Of a stretch of 37,515 bases of DNA, positions 1 through 8,095 are shown in pieces. The translations under genes and the position numbers were made by a program. The stretch's first letter is position 1; every line of letters begins with the position of its first letter. The DNA lies in the NCBI GenBank assembly GCA_017417055.1, contig JAFPZX010000099.1:1-37515 (forward strand), given 5' to 3'. The DNA comes from Anaerolineaceae bacterium. GTDB lineage: Bacteria; Chloroflexota; Anaerolineae; Anaerolineales; Anaerolineaceae. The notes beneath the pieces were generated by a model. That model was not told the origin of the DNA, did not search any database, and was given only the letters and a program-made list of their open reading frames with translations.

Positions 1-639
1 GGTGGATCATGGAAGGTCATCCTGAACGGATTGTGGGTGACGATACAAATCTCCGCTCTTTCACTTTTGTTCGGAACGATCCTTGGGGCATTGATCTGCC
101 TGCTGCGGACACGGAAAAATCCGTTTCTCCGCGGTATTGCTTCCGTTTATATTGCCATTCTTCGCGGCACACCGGTGCTGATGCTCCTGTTGCTGCTTTA
201 TTACGGCGTATTTGCCAGAGCAGGCATCAAACCGGTAATGGTGGCTGTGATCACCTTTTCTCTGAACGTTTCCGCTCATGTTGCTGAACTGCTGAGGGCT
301 GCGATGCAAGCCACAGATCACGGACAGGCGGAAGCTGCCCGGACGCTTGGATTTTCAGCCTGGGAAACATTCCGCCTCATTACGCTCCCGCAGATGCTTC
401 ATATTGCAAAACCGGTTTATCAGTCCACGATCACAAACCTGATCCAGTGGACCAGCGTGGTAGGTTATGTCACCATCACAGATTTGACACGTGTCATCAA
501 CAATATTGCCTCCCGTACCATGCAGCCGCTGCTCACCATTATTATCGGTATGCTGATCTACCTGGCCCTTTCCTATATTGTTTACGGCATTTTCAAATTG
601 ACAGACCGTGCTGAGAAGAAAAGGAGGGGAGAAGCATGA
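1..639 (+). CDS. Polar amino-acid ABC transporter permease (5' end outside window)
   Basis: This is the inner-membrane permease of a polar amino-acid (HAAT/His-Glu type) importer. The frame is open from base 1 and reads through LWVTIQISALSLLFGTILGA, the usual first membrane segment of this family, so the true start lies upstream. The EAA loop is present as EAARTLGFSAWETFRLITLP (about residues 100-120 of the visible part), which is where the ATPase docks. About five hydrophobic segments are visible and the C-terminus is short and basic. The stop overlaps the start of the ATPase gene (ATGA at 636-639), so the two are translationally coupled. The family call is firm. Substrate specificity cannot be read from the sequence. 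Some relatives carry a fused binding domain at the N-terminus, which cannot be tested here. Confidence 0.93.
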   Translation, partial: GGSWKVILNGLWVTIQISALSLLFGTILGALICLLRTRKNPFLRGIASVYIAILRGTPVLMLLLLLYYGVFARAGIKPVMVAVITFSLNVSAHVAELLRAAMQATDHGQAEAARTLGFSAWETFRLITLPQMLHIAKPVYQSTITNLIQWTSVVGYVTITDLTRVINNIASRTMQPLLTIIIGMLIYLALSYIVYGIFKLTDRAEKKRRGEA

Positions 640-1730
640 GCCTCATTGAAGTAAAAGGATTGAGAAAATCATTCGGCCGCCTCGAAGTACTGAAAGGGGT
701 AGATCTGAATGTCGAACAGGGAGAGCGTATCGCCATTATCGGGGGGTCCGGCTGCGGGAAGAGCGTATTTCTGCGTTCTCTGGTGCGTCTGGAACAACCT
801 GATGCAGGACAAATCTTCATTGACGGGCAGGAAATCACCGCAAAAGGCGCGGATGTAGACAAGATCCGACGCTCTGCGGGGATGGTATTCCAGAAGTTCC
901 ACCTGTTTTCCGAAATGGATGTGATGGACAATCTGTGCCTTGCGCCGGTCCGTCTCAAGTCGATGCCCCGGGAGGAAGCTGAGGCAAAGGCTATGGATCT
1001 GCTTGCTCAGGTCGGTCTTGCCAACCGTGCGCATGCCTGGCCGACTGTGCTTTCCGGCGGACAACAGCAGCGTATCGCTATTTGCCGCTGCCTGATGATG
1101 GAACCTAAGGGGCTGCTGTTTGATGAACCAACCAGCGCGTTGGATCCGACGATGGTCGGCGAAGTACTGGCAGTGATCCGAATGCTGGCCAAGCGGGAGA
1201 TGAGCATGCTGATCGTTACACACGAGATGAACTTTGCCCGTGAGGTTGCCAACCGTGTATTGTTCTTCGCTGACGGCGGTATTTATGAACAGGGAACGCC
1301 TGAGCAGATTTTCGACCATCCACAGAAGGAAAAAACAATCTCGTTTATCAACAAAATCAAGTTTTTCTCCTTTGAAATCACAGAAAAACAATTCGACCTG
1401 ATGGTACTTCAGGGCGGCATCCAGACCTTTGGCGAAAAGTACGGATTGACGACAAAAGAAATCTACCGCCTGCAGATCTGCTGTGAAGAGCTGATCTACG
1501 AGATGCTGGAACATAGTTATCCGAATGAAAGCCATGTCGAGCTCAGCCTGAATATCTCTTACGCTGAAACTGATGGATCGCGTAAAATTGAATTTACCTG
1601 CGGAGGTGCGGCTTATAATCCTTTTGATCAGGATGATGAAGGGCTGAGTGTAACGATTTTGAAAAATATGTCAAAGGAAATCAATTACGACTATATAAAC
1701 GGACAAAATCTTTTCAAAATCATTTTGTGA
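636..1730 (+). CDS. Polar amino-acid ABC transporter ATPase with C-terminal RsbW-like domain
   Basis: Residues 1-243 form a complete GlnQ/HisP-type ATPase: Walker A GGSGCGKS, Q-loop MVFQKFHLF, signature LSGGQQQR, Walker B GLLFDEPTSALDP and switch His in VTHEM. It would energise import through the permease encoded just upstream. Normal family members are about 240-250 residues; this one is 364. The extra 120 residues (from about 1377) resemble a GHKL/RsbW-type ATPase: an N-box-like EELIYEMLEH, a degenerate G-box TCGGAAYNPF, and a closing GQNLFKIIL. The usual Asn of the N-box and Asp of the G1 box are not evident, so ATP binding by this domain is doubtful. A role in coupling transport to a signalling partner is inference. 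The ATPase call is certain and the extra domain is a fold-level judgement. Confidence 0.92.
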   Translation: MSLIEVKGLRKSFGRLEVLKGVDLNVEQGERIAIIGGSGCGKSVFLRSLVRLEQPDAGQIFIDGQEITAKGADVDKIRRSAGMVFQKFHLFSEMDVMDNLCLAPVRLKSMPREEAEAKAMDLLAQVGLANRAHAWPTVLSGGQQQRIAICRCLMMEPKGLLFDEPTSALDPTMVGEVLAVIRMLAKREMSMLIVTHEMNFAREVANRVLFFADGGIYEQGTPEQIFDHPQKEKTISFINKIKFFSFEITEKQFDLMVLQGGIQTFGEKYGLTTKEIYRLQICCEELIYEMLEHSYPNESHVELSLNISYAETDGSRKIEFTCGGAAYNPFDQDDEGLSVTILKNMSKEINYDYINGQNLFKIIL

Positions 1731-1762
1731 TCCGGGTCATCATCCGGTCAGACATCTTTTTT
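1728..1762 (+). terminator. Possible weak intrinsic terminator after the ABC ATPase
   Basis: An imperfect stem (TGA-t-CCGG at 1728-1735 against CCGGTCA at 1744-1750) is followed six bases later by six Ts (1757-1762). The stem is short with a bulge, so termination would be weak. It would separate the permease-ATPase transcript from the binding-protein gene. Confidence 0.35.
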
Positions 1763-1777
1763 ATTTCCTTACTTCAG

Positions 1778-1827
1778 GGACGTATCTCGTGTGTCCTGCT
1801 GCGCTGCCGGGACACAGAGATACGTCC
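1778..1827. repeat. Long palindromic hairpin, REP-like
   Basis: GGACGTATCTC-g-TGTGTCC (1778-1796) pairs with GGACACA-GAGATACGTCC (1810-1827), giving 18 base pairs with one bulged G and a loop of about 13 bases. No T-run follows (next bases ttatgtacg), so it is not a classical intrinsic terminator. It could stabilise an mRNA end or be a copy of a dispersed palindromic repeat. Confidence 0.6.
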
Positions 1828-1914
1828 TTATGTACGTCGATCATAGTGAAAAGCTAAGCACACCTCCAATCTGCCTACCCACTGACCACTGCTCCCAAAA
1901 TCGATGAAATGGAG

Positions 1915-1920
1915 TATAAT
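1915..1920 (+). promoter_or_regulatory. Candidate -10 box for the binding-protein operon
   Basis: A perfect TATAAT lies 54 bases before the chosen start of the solute-binding protein gene. No good -35 box is visible at 16-18 bases upstream, so this is a tentative promoter. The rest of the gap 1731-1973 contains only the two hairpins listed separately. Confidence 0.35.
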
Positions 1921-1973
1921 AAAAAAGGACATTTATAAATCAATGGGAGTAACGGATCGGAGGGCTGATGAAC

Positions 1974-2903
1974 ATGAGGAGACAGAAAAGGTTCGTGTTT
2001 CTATTGCTGGCGGTTGTATTTTTATCAGCTGCTGTCGGTACTGCCGTCCTCGCTGAGGAAACGGAAGAGCAGTATATCGAAAACGAATGGAATTTCGTTG
2101 ACGGTTCCATGGACGTGAGTCAAGGAATTCCCGAAAATGCGGAAGGCGTCCTGGCGAATATCAGAGATGCACGTACACTGCGGGTAGCTACGGATCCCTA
2201 CTTCCCTCCGCAGGAGTTCATCGATCCGGCAAAAATCGGTCAGAACCGTTTTGCGGGTTCCGACATCAAATTAGCTCAGCTCATCGCGGACCGCATGGGC
2301 GTTACACTTGAAATTATCCCCATGGATTTTACCGAAGTCCTTCCATCCCTAAACGACAACATCTGCGACCTGGCTATTTCCGCATTGGCTTTTGTTCCGG
2401 CTCGGGCCTCGGCTTATGAGCTTTCCAAAGGATATTATTTTTCCGAAGACAATGCCGGCAGCGGGATCCTGATCCGTGCTGAAGACAGTGAACGTCTGAA
2501 AAGCATCGAGGACTTTTCCGATAAGGTAATCGCCGCGGAACGGAGCTCGCTGCAGGAATCCCTGATGGCCGACAATTTCCCAAAATATAAAGAATTTATC
2601 CGTTTCGGTTCTCTCCAGGAGGCTTATACCGCATTGGAAACCGGTAAAGTTGATGCGGTGATGGTTGATTCGGAAACCGCTCAAAATTACATCGAAAAAG
2701 ATCCGGAAAAAGGACTGATCCTGATGAGCGATATCAGTTTTACACTTGAGGAGCAATTCAAGGGTGACCGGATCGCGGCAAAGAAAGGTCAGCTCCAGCT
2801 GATTTATTTTGTCAACGGTGTGATTGATGAAGTGGTGGAGTCCGGACAATATATGGAATGGTACCGCGAAGCGGATGCGCTCGCGAAGAGTCTCGGATTG
2901 TAA
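1974..2903 (+). CDS. Secreted amino-acid-binding protein (SBP_bac_3)
   Basis: A 309-residue extracellular solute-binding protein of the polar amino-acid family. A signal peptide ends near AVLA/EETEE and there is no lipobox Cys, so it is either released or held by other contacts. The mature part has the family hallmarks: LRVATDPYFPPQEF at the start of lobe 1, GSDIKLAQLIADRMGVTLEI, and the lobe-2 hinge region VDAVMVDSETAQNY. The ATG at 1974 is preferred to the one at 1968 because GGAGGG at 1959-1964 is then nine bases upstream rather than three. It probably feeds the permease and ATPase encoded before it. Its position directly before a large sensory HD-GYP gene also allows a role as ligand-loaded signal for that receptor, which is inference. 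Confidence 0.9.
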   Translation: MRRQKRFVFLLLAVVFLSAAVGTAVLAEETEEQYIENEWNFVDGSMDVSQGIPENAEGVLANIRDARTLRVATDPYFPPQEFIDPAKIGQNRFAGSDIKLAQLIADRMGVTLEIIPMDFTEVLPSLNDNICDLAISALAFVPARASAYELSKGYYFSEDNAGSGILIRAEDSERLKSIEDFSDKVIAAERSSLQESLMADNFPKYKEFIRFGSLQEAYTALETGKVDAVMVDSETAQNYIEKDPEKGLILMSDISFTLEEQFKGDRIAAKKGQLQLIYFVNGVIDEVVESGQYMEWYREADALAKSLGL

Positions 2904-2964
2904 AAATAACGCAGCTTGAGGTTTCGTCCCCATGTGCTTTGGGTGAGGTGAAGGAGTCCAGCCT

Positions 2965-5900
2965 ATGAAAAAAATGAAAATCTATCAGTTCAGTATCTTT
3001 ATTATTATATGTCTGGCACTGAACTATTTCGGGAATGTACTTTCCGTGAGATTTAACCTTCCGATGTGGCTGGATACGCTCGGCACCATGCTGAGTGCCT
3101 ATCTGGCCGGTCCGGTCGTGGGCAGCATCGTAGGCGTGACCGGAAACCTGATGTACAGCATGGCTCACGGCGGATACCCTGTTTACGCGCTCACCTCTAT
3201 CACTTTGGCATTGATCCTGGGATTTTCCGCACGGAAAAAGATGCTGGACTCTCTGTTCGGCGCGATGACCGTGAGTGTGTTCATTTCCCTTGCCTCTCTG
3301 GTCATTTCCTTCCCGCTGAACCTGATTTTTTATGAAGGCAGGACCGGAAACCTGTGGGGGGATGGCGTGATCGACCGGTTGATCGAAATCGGTTCACCGA
3401 AAATCATAGCCCAAATCGCCGGACAGTTTTATATCGAATTTGTCGATAAACTCCTGACTATGTTTGTCCTTGTGCTCATCATCCGCCTGCTTCGTCATTT
3501 TACTAAAAATAACAAAGAAGAAACAGCTGCTGCCGCTGAGGAGAGCGAAAAACTGGCAGCGGTTTTGGCTATTATCTTTTTGCTTGGTTACAATAATACT
3601 TCTGTCCGTGCAGCGGACGTCCAGACGCCGCGGGTGGATTACAACAATTATGTCCAGACCGTGTATAGTTCCGAAAACGGGCTGCCCTGCGGTGAGGCGA
3701 ATGACATTGCCCAGACCAACGACGGTATTCTGTGGGTTGGGACTTACGCCGGGCTGTACCGTTACAACGGCAGTGAATTCCGCTGGATGGATGGTTATGA
3801 CACGGTCCGCAACGTCAACGCCCTTTTTGTTGATGAAGAGGGCCGCCTGTGGATCGGCACGAACGATAACGGACTTTCCATCGCTATCAACGAAACTATC
3901 ACCAACGTTCTCGACAAATCCACCGGGCTCCCCAGCAATTCCGTCCGTTCCATTATTCAAAGTTCTGACGGGTATTATTATATTGGAACCAGCGGGAGCA
4001 TGCAGGTTCTTTCGCTCAATAACGGGTTCAAAAATGTCAACATTTTGCGTGAGGTCAATTACGCGGACAGCAGCGCCGCGGATTCAGCCGGGAATGTGGC
4101 AGCCGTCACCAACAACGGCAGGCTGTTCCTGATGCAAAAAGGACAGATTCTCAGTTCTCGTCAGCTGACGGATGAGAGCGAAATTTTCCGTTCCTGTACT
4201 TTTTCCCCGACGGGGAAACTGCTGGCTGGCACGTCGAAGAATCATATTTATGTTTTTGATATTTCCGAAGGATATTTTAACGAGCAGTCCGTACTGACCA
4301 CCGGCACGCTCAACAGCATCAAAGACCTGCGCTACCTGGAAAACCAGGACCTTTTTGTGACGGCGGATAACGGCATTGGGTATTTTGATATCCGCGGCGC
4401 TTTCCGTGTGCTCAACACCAATGAGTTCCGGAATTCCGTTGACAACATGCTTGTGGACTATCAGGGAAACTTGTGGTTTTCCTCTTCCCGTCTCGGCTTG
4501 CTGAGGCTGGCTCCGTCTTCCTTTCTCAATATCTATTCCACCATCGGGATGGATCACCGCGTGGTGAACACCACCGCATTTTGGAAAGGTAATTATTATT
4601 TCGGAACTGACCGGGGATTGGACATCGTGAATGATGAGCTTTCCGAGCAGATCCATAATGATTTGACCGAGCGCTTTGAAAATATCCGCATCCGCTGCAT
4701 CTTTGTAGACTCCCGCGGCAGTCTGTGGATCTGCACCTATGGCAGCGGGCTGTTTGAGATCGAAGCGGATGGTACGGAACATGAATACAGTTCCAACAAT
4801 GTTATCTTCGGCAACCGCGTGCGCATGGTCATGGAACTTTCAGACGGAACGATACTGGCCGGGAGCGACGTCGGCGTAAGCTTTATCCGTGATCACGAAA
4901 TCGAGGAAACCATCACCAACACCATGATCCTCACCGCCACCGAGCTGCCCGATAAGCGTATTCTTGTCGGAACAGACGGGAACGGTCTGGTGATTATTGA
5001 TAATTACGAAGTTTCCAGGATCCTGACCCGCGAGGACGGGCTGAGTTCTGAGGTGATTCTGCGGACCATCTATGATAAAAAGGGTGAGGGTACCTTTGTC
5101 GTCACCAGCAACGGGCTGTGTTATATGGACAAGGACGATCATATCCGGATCCTGAGGAACTTCCCTTATTACAACAACTACGACGTTTACGTCAATGAAA
5201 ATGACGACCGGTTTTTTGCCGCGTCCAGCGCTGGTATTTTTGTAGCGAACCGTGAGGATGTCCTTCAGGATGAGGATGATTTGCAGTATGAGCTCCTTGA
5301 TGCCCGTACCGGTCTGGACAGCTCCCTGACCGCGAACTCATGGAATTATTGTAACGAGGCTGGTGAGTTCTTTATCTCGACTGATTCCGGTGTTTACATG
5401 CTGAACACAAATTCCTACCAGGCTTCAACGCATGTTTATCGGATGTCCATCACGTCGGTTTCTCTTGACGGCGAAAAGACCCCGCTTGATCGCAATAAGA
5501 ACATCGTCGTTCCCAGGAATATCAACCGTATTGATATCACTCCGGAAATCATCAACTATTCCGTGCAGATTCCCTCGGTGGGATATTATCTGGAAGGATT
5601 TGACGCTGATTGGCGCATTGTTCCGCTCGACCAGCTCCAGTCCGTGAGTTATACGAACCTGAATGTCGGGGAATACACCTTCCATCTCGGTGTGTTTGAC
5701 GCGAAACATCAAAACGTTTTGAGCCAACGAACCTATGGCGTTATCAAAGAAAAAGAGATTTACGACAACAGCTGGTTCACTGTTTATCTGGTCGTTGTAC
5801 CGCTCGCGGCAGCTATCTGGTTCACTGTATTTATAGTGCGGCGGCGCAACGAACGCGTTATGGCACTGCAGCGCAGTCAGTTAGCCCTTACGCAGCAGCA

Positions 5901-6537
5901 AGTGAAGATGAGTAATGACACGATCTTTGCCATTGCCAAGGCTGTGGACGCTAAAGACGCGCGTACCAGCCAACATTCCTGGCGTGTTTCAGAATACTCG
6001 GCTCTGATTGCACGGGAGCTGGGTATGGATGAAGAGGAAATTGAGAACCTGCGCCGTGCGGCTCTGGTTCATGACATCGGAAAAATCGCCATTCCAGATG
6101 CTATTCTGAACAAAGATTCCCGTCTGACTGACGAGGAATATGCCATTATGAAATCCCACACCACCCGCGGTTCGGAAATTCTGGAGGGATTGAAATTTAT
6201 TCCTCATATTCAGGATGGTGCTCTTTTGCATCACGAACGAATTGATGGACGAGGTTATCCACGCGGATTGAAAGGGGATGATGTTCCGCTCTTTGCCCGT
6301 ATTATCGGTGTGGCGGATGCTTTTGATGCCATGACCGCCAACCGTGTTTACCGCAAACAGATGGATTTCGGTTATGTTCTGAATGAGTTGGAAAAGGGAC
6401 GGGGAACGCAGTTTGACCCGCGGTGTGCCGATATTCTGCTGAAATTGATCAATGATGGGACTATTGATCTGAATAAACTTTACTCGGTTCCCAAAGATGA
6501 CTCCGGTGAGAAAAAAGATGAAGGAGGTGCCGCATGA
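2965..6537 (+). CDS. Membrane receptor: ECF-S-like domain, beta-propeller, Y_Y_Y, HD-GYP phosphodiesterase
   Basis: A 1190-residue signalling protein. Residues 1-180 form about five or six membrane segments with LDTLGTMLSAYLAGPVVGS, resembling S-components of ECF vitamin transporters. Residues 195-216 are a second hydrophobic stretch ending TSVRA-ADV that looks like an internal signal peptide. Residues 225-860 contain repeated two-component-regulator propeller motifs (such as DGILWVGTYAGLYRY, EGRLWIGTNDNGL, GSLWICTYGSGLF), followed by a Y_Y_Y domain (about 878-912), a membrane helix (937-960) and an HD-GYP domain with HDIGK (about 1035) and HHERIDGRGYP (about 1089). The latter motifs are intact, so c-di-GMP hydrolysis to pGpG or GMP is expected. 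AAGGAG at 2951-2956 supports the start. It is cotranscribed with binding-protein genes on both sides, so it probably senses an external nutrient and lowers c-di-GMP. Confidence 0.9.
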   Translation: MKKMKIYQFSIFIIICLALNYFGNVLSVRFNLPMWLDTLGTMLSAYLAGPVVGSIVGVTGNLMYSMAHGGYPVYALTSITLALILGFSARKKMLDSLFGAMTVSVFISLASLVISFPLNLIFYEGRTGNLWGDGVIDRLIEIGSPKIIAQIAGQFYIEFVDKLLTMFVLVLIIRLLRHFTKNNKEETAAAAEESEKLAAVLAIIFLLGYNNTSVRAADVQTPRVDYNNYVQTVYSSENGLPCGEANDIAQTNDGILWVGTYAGLYRYNGSEFRWMDGYDTVRNVNALFVDEEGRLWIGTNDNGLSIAINETITNVLDKSTGLPSNSVRSIIQSSDGYYYIGTSGSMQVLSLNNGFKNVNILREVNYADSSAADSAGNVAAVTNNGRLFLMQKGQILSSRQLTDESEIFRSCTFSPTGKLLAGTSKNHIYVFDISEGYFNEQSVLTTGTLNSIKDLRYLENQDLFVTADNGIGYFDIRGAFRVLNTNEFRNSVDNMLVDYQGNLWFSSSRLGLLRLAPSSFLNIYSTIGMDHRVVNTTAFWKGNYYFGTDRGLDIVNDELSEQIHNDLTERFENIRIRCIFVDSRGSLWICTYGSGLFEIEADGTEHEYSSNNVIFGNRVRMVMELSDGTILAGSDVGVSFIRDHEIEETITNTMILTATELPDKRILVGTDGNGLVIIDNYEVSRILTREDGLSSEVILRTIYDKKGEGTFVVTSNGLCYMDKDDHIRILRNFPYYNNYDVYVNENDDRFFAASSAGIFVANREDVLQDEDDLQYELLDARTGLDSSLTANSWNYCNEAGEFFISTDSGVYMLNTNSYQASTHVYRMSITSVSLDGEKTPLDRNKNIVVPRNINRIDITPEIINYSVQIPSVGYYLEGFDADWRIVPLDQLQSVSYTNLNVGEYTFHLGVFDAKHQNVLSQRTYGVIKEKEIYDNSWFTVYLVVVPLAAAIWFTVFIVRRRNERVMALQRSQLALTQQQVKMSNDTIFAIAKAVDAKDARTSQHSWRVSEYSALIARELGMDEEEIENLRRAALVHDIGKIAIPDAILNKDSRLTDEEYAIMKSHTTRGSEILEGLKFIPHIQDGALLHHERIDGRGYPRGLKGDDVPLFARIIGVADAFDAMTANRVYRKQMDFGYVLNELEKGRGTQFDPRCADILLKLINDGTIDLNKLYSVPKDDSGEKKDEGGAA

Positions 6538-7724
6538 AACGATATTACCTTACCACAATAATTATCTGTGTTTTGGCGCTGCTGGCCTTTAGCTTTATCT
6601 TCCATTTCTGGGATCAGGAACCGGAAATTAGTCTCATCAAAGTCGGATTCCTTTCCGAAAATGATGAGATGACTGCCAATACCTATAATTTTGAGCAGTC
6701 ACAGGCGATTCTCCAAAAGGAATTCGATGAACGGATCGAAATTATCTCGCTTACGAATGTCCGGTCGGATGAAACCGGAGCTGCTTTGGTCGAGCTTGTT
6801 CGGAATGGTTGTTCGATTATCTTCGCCAATACCCGGAGCCCCGAGGTCAAAACCACTGCTGCCCTTTATCCCGAAGTCCAGTTCTGTCAGCTTTCCAACG
6901 GTGTTCCCGCTGCTGTGAAGTCCGGAGACAATTACCATACCTTCAACGCGAAAATTTATCAGGGACATTATGTCGCGGGCGCTGTGGCGGGGATGAAGAT
7001 GCAGGAAATGATCAATAATGGCGTGATCAGCCAAACGGATGCGCTGGTGGGATATGTCGGGTCTTATCCGACTGCTGAGGTTATTTCCGGGTATACCGCG
7101 TTTATTCTCGGGGTGCGGTCTGTAGTGCCTGATGCCCTGATGCGGGTGCGTTATACGAATGTGCTGAGCAGCTTCAGTCAGGAAAAGGCTGCTGCCCGGC
7201 AGTTGATCAACGAAGGCTGCGTTATTATCGCCCAGAATTCCGGAACTTCCGGTCCGGCTGCTGCCTGCCAGGATGCGGCACTGACGCGGATGGTTTACCA
7301 TGTCGGATATAACGAGAGCATGGTGGATGTGGCTCCGATGGTTTCCCTGGTCAGTCCACGGGCAAACTGGGATCCTTATATGGTTTCAGCAGTTCGTGCT
7401 GTGATGACCCATCAGCCGATCGAGAAAGTGACCGCCGGTGAGGTGCATGGGAATGATCTTTGCGCCGGTTTCGAAGAGGACTGGGTCGAGATGCTGGAAT
7501 TGAACGAAAATGTGGCGGCGGCCGGGTCAAAGGCGAAAATCGCGGAGCTGACGAAAGATTTCAGAAATGGGAAAATTGATGTTTTCCGGGGCGATTATAT
7601 TGGTGTGAATCCGGATAATATGCGGATCACGTTCGATTTGAACGATGGTTTTACGGAAAACAGCGCATCTTCCAAGCCTGCCTTCCGCTATATTCTGCGC
7701 GGTGTGGTCACGGTGGTAAAGTAG
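6534..7724 (+). CDS. BMP-family (PnrA/Med-like) substrate-binding protein
   Basis: A 396-residue extracytoplasmic protein anchored by one N-terminal hydrophobic segment (residues about 5-25); no lipobox Cys is seen. It matches the basic-membrane-protein family of nucleoside-type binding proteins: IKVGFLSENDE at the first strand, YQGHYVAGAVAGM, GYVGSYPTAEVISGYTAF, and the second-lobe pattern AARQLINEGCVIIAQNSG. Members usually serve ABC importers of nucleosides, but no BMP-type permease or ATPase is present here. Its start overlaps the end of the HD-GYP receptor gene (ATGA) with a strong AAGGAGGTG at 6521-6529, so a role as a ligand-binding partner of that receptor is attractive. The family assignment is good; the partner is inferred. 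Confidence 0.85.
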   Translation: MKRYYLTTIIICVLALLAFSFIFHFWDQEPEISLIKVGFLSENDEMTANTYNFEQSQAILQKEFDERIEIISLTNVRSDETGAALVELVRNGCSIIFANTRSPEVKTTAALYPEVQFCQLSNGVPAAVKSGDNYHTFNAKIYQGHYVAGAVAGMKMQEMINNGVISQTDALVGYVGSYPTAEVISGYTAFILGVRSVVPDALMRVRYTNVLSSFSQEKAAARQLINEGCVIIAQNSGTSGPAAACQDAALTRMVYHVGYNESMVDVAPMVSLVSPRANWDPYMVSAVRAVMTHQPIEKVTAGEVHGNDLCAGFEEDWVEMLELNENVAAAGSKAKIAELTKDFRNGKIDVFRGDYIGVNPDNMRITFDLNDGFTENSASSKPAFRYILRGVVTVVK

Positions 7725-7751
7725 ACGTATGGCGTATGATGGTAAATGTTA

Positions 7752-7772
7752 TTAGATGTTAGACGTTAGATA
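7752..7772. repeat. Three tandem 7-bp repeats in the intergenic gap
   Basis: TTAGATG, TTAGACG and TTAGATA follow each other directly, then GATGATA, inside a purine-rich stretch (about 7750-7815) that looks non-coding. Function unknown. It lies in the 370-bp gap between the sensing operon and the polysaccharide operon. Confidence 0.6.
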
Positions 7773-7934
7773 GATGATAATAGAGGAAAGATGTATGAAG
7801 GATGATAGATGAAAAAATATTGTTGTCATTTATCCCGGAAATTCGCGTTTTATCCCTTAAACGGCTGAGATTGGAAAAAGAGAGTTTTTTTGATTTATAA
7901 TATTTCTGAATTGAGTTGCAATTTTTTTCGATTT

Positions 7935-7962
7935 TTGACAAATATCGGATTATAATTGTAAT
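7935..7962 (+). promoter_or_regulatory. Promoter of the exopolysaccharide operon
   Basis: TTGACA (7935-7940), a 16-base spacer and TGTAAT (7957-7962) form a good sigma-70-type promoter, with an alternative TATAAT at 7951 that is spaced too closely. Transcription would start near 7969, leaving a leader of about 127 bases before the first gene. This leader is AT-rich; I find no c-di-GMP riboswitch core in it. Confidence 0.6.
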
Positions 7963-8095
7963 GTTGTGTTTTGTTTGATTTTGTAATAATTCAGAATGAG
8001 TCAATGCAGCCTGTTCAGTTGATTCAATATTGTGTTAGCGAAAACAGGTCACTTTGACTTGGTATTGAACATTTACCTTTTTAGGTGGAAAAGAT

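Noticed and set aside
669-1535. A 288-codon minus-strand frame opposite the ABC ATPase
   Set aside because: The + strand frame holds all Walker, signature and switch motifs; the minus frame shows no domain.
2965-6537. A hybrid two-component histidine kinase, suggested by the propeller and Y_Y_Y domains
   Set aside because: These domains usually precede a kinase, but the C-terminus here is a clear HD-GYP domain with HDIGK and HHERIDGRGYP, and no HisKA or HATPase motifs are present.
7759-8004. An 81-codon minus-strand frame in the gap before the polysaccharide operon
   Set aside because: It is Lys/Ile/Asn-rich as expected for AT-rich non-coding DNA, has no ribosome site, and crosses the promoter.
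7969-8095. A c-di-GMP riboswitch (GEMM) in the leader of the polysaccharide operon
   Set aside because: I looked for the conserved core elements of class I and class II c-di-GMP riboswitches and found none; the leader is AT-rich and poorly structured by eye.
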